From positions 1 through 32,038 of the forward strand of contig JAJHQR010000014.1 of assembly GCA_020833255.1 (NCBI GenBank): a stretch of DNA of 32,038 bases. The letters run 5' to 3'. The position numbers were made by a program, and so were the translations under genes. Shown one piece after another: positions 27,210-32,038 of the stretch (position 1 is the first letter of the stretch; every line of letters starts with the position of its first letter). Source of the DNA: Desulfurococcaceae archaeon (GTDB lineage: Archaea; Thermoproteota; Thermoprotei_A; Sulfolobales; NBVN01). Below the pieces are notes generated by a model that did not search any database, had not been told where the DNA came from, and saw nothing but the letters and a program-made list of their open reading frames with translations.

Positions 27210-29195
27210 TTAAAACTCTCTGCCCTTCCTATACTCCTCAATTAAAGCGTTAATATCCTCGTACGTCAGACCATACCTCTTCTTCCTCCTTTCCTCAGAT
27301 AACTGAGGAACTAAAGCAATAACTCTGTCGAAGGAGTTTCTATCCGCGACCACGAGACATTCATTAACCTCGAAAACCTCCTCAGCCGAGACCGCAGGTA
27401 TTGACTCTTCCTCTATTAAGTGCTTACTCAAGCCTAGCGCCGTAGGAGGTAGGAGGAAGCCTAGTCTCGCACTCTCAACGAGTTCCCGCGCCTCCTTGAG
27501 AGCCTCAGTTACGTTATACGTGAACGCTACGAGAACCCCTCCCCTCTCATCCCTTAAGAACTTGAGGCACTTGTCGTTATATACGGGGACTAACACGTGT
27601 GTACCCGCGTAAAGCTTCATAAACAGATTCTCATAGTTGATAGCCTTAGACTTCAACACGCTATTCTCATTCTCCAATATCCTCAAACGTGCTTCAAGAT
27701 TCCTCACCCTCTGCATAAGCTCACTCACTTTCCTATCCTTAAGAACCCTCTCATTAAGTTCCGACGTCACAGCATCTAAACGCGAGGAGAGCTCGCGTAC
27801 CGCGTTCTCCAACTCAAGAACTCTTTGCTTGTAGAATTCTTTCTCCCTCTCAAGAACGCTCACCCTCTCCTTAAGCGCTTCCTCCACCCTAGGTGCTTGA
27901 GCCGTTACATCACTCTTCAAAACAACTGCGGATTCTTTCCTCTCCTCCCGAACATAATCGTTTATCACTTCCTCAATTATGGTGGAGAGATCCTCGTTCA
28001 TCAATACCTTGACCTTATACCTCTGTAAATTCACGTCGTAGAACCCCATCTCCCTCAGCTTGTAAGACAGCTTATCCAGCTTTTCCTGAAATTCCCCGTA
28101 AGCCTTAAGCGCGGCTGCTAAAGCGTCTCTCTCATGCGTGTTCTTAACATCTATTGACGGATGACGCTTAACGAACTCGGATACAGCCACCTCCTTCTCC
28201 GCGGTACTCAACGATTTCTGAGGCACGTACAGCAACGCGCCGAGAGACGCAGCCAACTTCCTGCACATCTCCGGCGGGGGGTTCTTATCAGTCGCTACCA
28301 GTACTGGACGACCTAACTTAACGAGCAGGTTATGTATGTCCCCCCTATCAAGCTCCCTCCCCGACGTAACGTACACTAAATTCATGTCTAGGTCTAGAAC
28401 CGCTAAACCGACATTAACTCCCGGATCATACCCTACTATCAAGTAACGCTCCTCATCACCCCTCCTCAACTCTACGAGATCGCTGAGGAAGCTCTTGTTG
28501 AGAACAGGCTTAATCTTAACTACCACGTCCTTACCCTTAACCTGTTTTATGAGGCCGTAAAGCCTCTCACGCGGCGTGTAGACGGTGAAGAGAGCTTTCT
28601 CAACACCTCCGTCGCTCTTCCTGACCGTGAGGTCGTAATCTATGTTATTCTTGTCTAAAACCTCCTTTATCTTCCTGACGTGTCTGGTGACTATAGCGCG
28701 GAGATTCCTGACGTACTTCTCCGTCCTAGAACCCCCGGCTATCCCGGAACGCCCTGGATACACGTAGATCTTGACCTTATCCTCGAAAACCCTTAACCTA
28801 CTACCGTAACCTTCCCTCGCTAAGTACGCTATGACTAGGGCGGTCTTGAAAGGATCTAGCTTACTTTTGTCGCCGACGAGCCCTGCCTTCTCAGCTAGGT
28901 ACTGAATCTTGACAGGCTTGCCTGACTCAACGTTAACCTGAACTAACGTGATGCTTGGGGGGAGCATCTTAATTACTCTGAGTAAGTCCCTCTTACTACC
29001 GCCTAGCTCGAGCACGTTATCCGTGGCTAGGACGTCAGGTTTTATCTCCCAGAGCTCCCTAATCAAGCCGCCGAAGCTAACCTCCTTAACCGCTTTAAGA
29101 ACCTCACCCTCTAGAAACACCATCGCGTACCTAAACTGTGATAAGTCGCTACCAGACCTGATTATATCAATACCTACTATCTTGTCAGAACTCAT
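27210..29195 (-). CDS. DUF460 protein: RNase H-like domains plus long coiled coil
   Basis: LIVGYDPGVNVGLAVLD...NTHERDALAAALKAY; coiled coil RVSVLEREKEFYKQRVLELENAVRELSSRLDAV. Confidence 0.85.
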   Translation of the reverse strand: MSSDKIVGIDIIRSGSDLSQFRYAMVFLEGEVLKAVKEVSFGGLIRELWEIKPDVLATDNVLELGGSKRDLLRVIKMLPPSITLVQVNVESGKPVKIQYLAEKAGLVGDKSKLDPFKTALVIAYLAREGYGSRLRVFEDKVKIYVYPGRSGIAGGSRTEKYVRNLRAIVTRHVRKIKEVLDKNNIDYDLTVRKSDGGVEKALFTVYTPRERLYGLIKQVKGKDVVVKIKPVLNKSFLSDLVELRRGDEERYLIVGYDPGVNVGLAVLDLDMNLVYVTSGRELDRGDIHNLLVKLGRPVLVATDKNPPPEMCRKLAASLGALLYVPQKSLSTAEKEVAVSEFVKRHPSIDVKNTHERDALAAALKAYGEFQEKLDKLSYKLREMGFYDVNLQRYKVKVLMNEDLSTIIEEVINDYVREERKESAVVLKSDVTAQAPRVEEALKERVSVLEREKEFYKQRVLELENAVRELSSRLDAVTSELNERVLKDRKVSELMQRVRNLEARLRILENENSVLKSKAINYENLFMKLYAGTHVLVPVYNDKCLKFLRDERGGVLVAFTYNVTEALKEARELVESARLGFLLPPTALGLSKHLIEEESIPAVSAEEVFEVNECLVVADRNSFDRVIALVPQLSEERRKKRYGLTYEDINALIEEYRKGREF

Positions 29196-30084
29196 CTCTC
29201 AAACCCTTCACAAACTCTAGGCAGTCACCCACTCTCTTCTCCAAGTTATAACGTTCTTTGAAGAATTTAACCATGTAAGAAACGTCTCTGAGGAGGAGTT
29301 CCTCGGCTCTAGGATCGTCTTTATAGACGTACTGAGGCCAGTCAATAATATAGGGCTTCTCACCCTCATCAACACTAACCAACACGTTATACTCGCTTAA
29401 GTCTCCGTGGATAATGCCTAAATACACGTAAGCACTTCTCAGAGCCATCATTACACACCTCAGAATATTCTCAGGCGCTAAAGCCTCTCTATACCTATAT
29501 AATTCGACACCGCTCACGTAATCCATGACTACAGAGTGTTCTACGTGAGCGTAGACTCTTGGGACGAACTGCGTGTAGTCGCTTAACCTACTCAAGACCT
29601 CGTACTCCTTACTCGCAGCACTTCTCGAGTGCGTGAACCACCTACCCTCATCTAAGGAGTAAGTCCTCACCCTCTTAACTTTCTGGAAGCTAATACGCCC
29701 TATCTTATAGAACTTGACCGCGACTACCCTACCCTCAGGGGTCTTAGCGATGTAGATCTCGCTCTCCTTCCCAACCCCGACTCTAGTCCCTATATAACCT
29801 AACACCCCGGAATCACTTAACTTCTTAAGAGCTACCAGGTCTAGTCCTAGGTAGGTAAGCCTGAAGCTTTGAGTGACTTTATGCTTAACAACCGCTTTCA
29901 CATCCATTAACTCGCGGAGAGATTTAATCACGCGTGAGGGAGGAAGCTTAGCGACTTTCTCGATCAATTCTAAAGGTACGTACTCATACTTAGTACTCAT
30001 GCTATTAAGCACCGTCAATATCTTAAAGCTTTCATCACTCAGATCTCTGTAAATCAGCGCTAACTCCTTCAGCCCCTTAACCAC
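29185..30084 (-). CDS. rio2: Rio2 family serine/threonine protein kinase
   Basis: N-terminal winged helix, GYIGTRVGVGKESEIYIAKTPEGRVVAVKFYK, IIHGDLSEYNVLVSVD, YIIDWPQYV. Confidence 0.93.
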   Translation of the reverse strand: MVKGLKELALIYRDLSDESFKILTVLNSMSTKYEYVPLELIEKVAKLPPSRVIKSLRELMDVKAVVKHKVTQSFRLTYLGLDLVALKKLSDSGVLGYIGTRVGVGKESEIYIAKTPEGRVVAVKFYKIGRISFQKVKRVRTYSLDEGRWFTHSRSAASKEYEVLSRLSDYTQFVPRVYAHVEHSVVMDYVSGVELYRYREALAPENILRCVMMALRSAYVYLGIIHGDLSEYNVLVSVDEGEKPYIIDWPQYVYKDDPRAEELLLRDVSYMVKFFKERYNLEKRVGDCLEFVKGLRDEF

Positions 30085-30091
30085 CCCCTAG

Positions 30092-30148
30092 AAGCTCAGG
30101 TAACGAACCTTACATCACTGCTCAGACCCGGGTTCACTCATCACTTCC
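30092..30148 (-). ncRNA. C/D box sRNA
   Basis: Minus strand: GUGAUGA (C, 30138-30144)-gugaacccgggu-CUGA (D', 30122-30125)-gca-GUGAUGU (C', 30112-30118)-aagguucguuac-CUGA (D, 30096-30099). Guides are 12 nt. TATA-like AAATTATTAATT lies about 25-30 nt upstream. Confidence 0.88.
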
Positions 30149-30177
30149 ACGCGAAAAACCGTTAGGGAATTAATAAT

Positions 30178-31428
30178 TTAAAATAGCATGACCTTACCGC
30201 TCAGTACCTCGTGCGTGATCTTAGTTACGTTTTCCAGCTCTTCATTAACTATCTCAGTAACGTCGGATTTGATGGCGTTGAAAGCCTCTTTCTGAGCAGG
30301 TATTAGCCTTACTAAAGCCATCTGAGGATCGTCTATCGGGTGACCTATCCTGGAAAGAAGCTCTACGTAAACCTCCTTAACCTTAGGGACCTCGTTAATT
30401 ATCCTCACAGCTATCTTATTAGCGAGCACGTTGTATATCTTGCCAACATGGGTCACCGCGTTCTTACCGGCAGTAGCTTCTAAACTCATAGGCCTCATAG
30501 GAGTTATTAAACCGTTAACCCTGTTCCCGCGGCCAGTCATCCCATCATCGCCGTGCTCTGCGGAAGTCCCTGTGACCGTTATGTACACAGAGTTTTTCTC
30601 AGGGATGTCAGCGCTGTTAACGAAGACCTTAATATCGTACTTACGTGTTTCATCAATCCTAGATAATTCCCTAACCACGTAATCCTCAACCCTATTCGTT
30701 AACTCTTCCTTAACGGATAGGTAATGGCTTAAGTCATTTATTAAGTGTGATATCATCGCTGCAGCGACTGTGAGCCTCACCTCATTCCCTACCCTGAGAC
30801 CCATAACCTTAATATCTTCCCCGACTTCAGGGAGCTTCTCCTTAAACTCACGTGAGTTTAAGTATCTCTCAACACCTAAGACCACGGTCTCCAGAGGGGT
30901 TAACGGCGCGTAGCTAACCCCTATGCTGGTGTCGTTAGCTAGAGGTCTGCGCTTCTCTTTCAAACCTGTCTCGTACGTCTGAACCAAGTCTACACTACCC
31001 GTTCTTATCATGTAATCAACGATCACGTGCCTCTCAGGATCTAAAAACCTGAAGTTTTGAGAGATCCACTTCTTAACAGCGTCAATCACTATGGTGCCGA
31101 CTGGGATCCTGTCTAAGCTACCGTTACTTAAGCTCACGAACTCGGTAGCTCTCCCGGCGATCAGTATGTATATCGGGTGGAGGACCTCGCCACCACCAAA
31201 ACGAGGCTTTGACTGCCCGCCAACCACCAAAACCTTATCTACGTTGTGGTGTAAGATCATGTTATAGTTTTCTAGGTAGTATTTTGAGAGAGCGACGCTG
31301 GATACCTCGGAGGCCGCGTCAGCTATGTAGTCAGGATGCCCGAGCCCCTTCCTCTCAACAAGCTCTATCCTCCACTCACTAACTGGGGAGTAATCAGCTA
31401 GCTCAACCTCAATATTCCGGGACGTCAC
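30178..31428 (-). CDS. mat: Archaeal S-adenosylmethionine synthetase
   Basis: [81 protein letters not shown]. Confidence 0.97.
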   Translation of the reverse strand: MTSRNIEVELADYSPVSEWRIELVERKGLGHPDYIADAASEVSSVALSKYYLENYNMILHHNVDKVLVVGGQSKPRFGGGEVLHPIYILIAGRATEFVSLSNGSLDRIPVGTIVIDAVKKWISQNFRFLDPERHVIVDYMIRTGSVDLVQTYETGLKEKRRPLANDTSIGVSYAPLTPLETVVLGVERYLNSREFKEKLPEVGEDIKVMGLRVGNEVRLTVAAAMISHLINDLSHYLSVKEELTNRVEDYVVRELSRIDETRKYDIKVFVNSADIPEKNSVYITVTGTSAEHGDDGMTGRGNRVNGLITPMRPMSLEATAGKNAVTHVGKIYNVLANKIAVRIINEVPKVKEVYVELLSRIGHPIDDPQMALVRLIPAQKEAFNAIKSDVTEIVNEELENVTKITHEVLSGKVMLF

Positions 31429-31506
31429 GCCACATCACCTAATAAAGTTTTAAGCCCTTAGAAATTAAATATTAGACCCCCGGCGATTAAGGCGTTTTAG
31501 TTAGCT

Positions 31507-32038
31507 TCAAGCACGCAAAAATCTGTCTAGACAGCAAGCAGGTAAAATCAGCTTAACGGTCTCCTCCCTATAACCAGTTATGAGCCTCCAGTAACCACTC
31601 AGCTCAAGCTCTAATTCAGGGTCGCCGACATCTATTAAGAGATACTTTATCTCAGCAAGCTTAGAAGGGGTTGCTAACACGAAGATATTATCTTTCCTAA
31701 CCAGCCTCAACACTCTAGCGCTAAATTGTTGATTCCCTCTACCGAAGACGTATCCCTGCCTACCTATAACTGAGACTACCAGGGAAGCATGCTCGTACCT
31801 CCTTATCAAATCAAGTATCTCAGACTCGCTTAAGTCCCTACCTACCAACTCCCCGTTATAAACCGCGTCCACGCCGAGTAAGGTCTTCTTAAGCCCTAGA
31901 AGATCCGTGACAGCCTTGGTAGTCGTCCCAGGACCTAGGAAGTAGAGAATGTCGGGGAGCATGTAGTCCTCGATAAAATACTTGGCAATACCCCACTTCT
32001 CCTCCTCGGAACCGCTGACTAAGTCCTTAGAAGGTACT
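31507..32038 (-). CDS. ATP-NAD kinase-like protein (COG3199 type), 5'-truncated by window edge
   Basis: The frame stays open upstream of the listed M to the window end (VPSKDLVSGSEEEKWGIAKYFIEDYM...); ILYFLGPGTTTKAVTDLLGLKKTLLGVDAVYNGELVGRDL; VSVIGRQGYVFGRGNQQFS. Confidence 0.75.
   Translation of the reverse strand, partial: VPSKDLVSGSEEEKWGIAKYFIEDYMLPDILYFLGPGTTTKAVTDLLGLKKTLLGVDAVYNGELVGRDLSESEILDLIRRYEHASLVVSVIGRQGYVFGRGNQQFSARVLRLVRKDNIFVLATPSKLAEIKYLLIDVGDPELELELSGYWRLITGYREETVKLILPACCLDRFLRA

Noticed and set aside
30005-30050. Minus-strand CTGAGTGATGA resembling D'-C' inside rio2
   Set aside because: No flanking C and D boxes in range; lies within the coding sequence.
1-32038. CRISPR arrays, toxin-antitoxin, prophage or integrase genes
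   Set aside because: No regularly spaced repeats and no such gene families recognised; the window is mainly housekeeping.

Overview
The window is about 32 kb of dense, hyperthermophile-type crenarchaeal (Thermoproteota, Desulfurococcales-like) chromosome. The taxon is inferred from gene families (crenarchaeal S26e, FAU-1, DUF460, split ribosomal/translation operons). Most of it is housekeeping genes: topoisomerase IA, M50 protease, Rpo6, thermosome, FAU-1, thymidylate kinase, the AcnX/UbiD pair of the archaeal mevalonate route, Grc3/Clp1, KsgA/Dim1, CarS, Nop10, aIF2-alpha, S27e, L44e, S26e, ProRS, aIF5A, SRP54, Pus10, UppS, S8e, SRP19, Gar1, TFB, ASCH, DUF460, Rio2 and AdoMet synthetase. There is one intron-containing tRNA-Asp(GTC). 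KaiC-like and NAD-kinase-like ORFs run off the window edges. The most interesting signal is non-coding. Two paralogous, promoter-associated structured RNA candidates (about 150-175 nt) flank the topoisomerase gene in inverted orientation. They share a 58-nt hairpin with a conserved GAGA/GAGA internal loop, covarying stem changes and a conserved 16-nt loop length. The inverted duplication also seems to include a fossil of the topoisomerase 3' end. Other findings are a textbook C/D box sRNA upstream of rio2 whose D' guide matches the T-arm of the tRNA-Asp in this window, a possible solo IS200/IS605 (TnpB-type) right end before carS, and a TFB whose zinc ribbon has lost one cysteine from each CxxC pair. 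No CRISPR array, intact transposon or rRNA was seen. All calls come from reading the sequence; no searches or folding programs were run.
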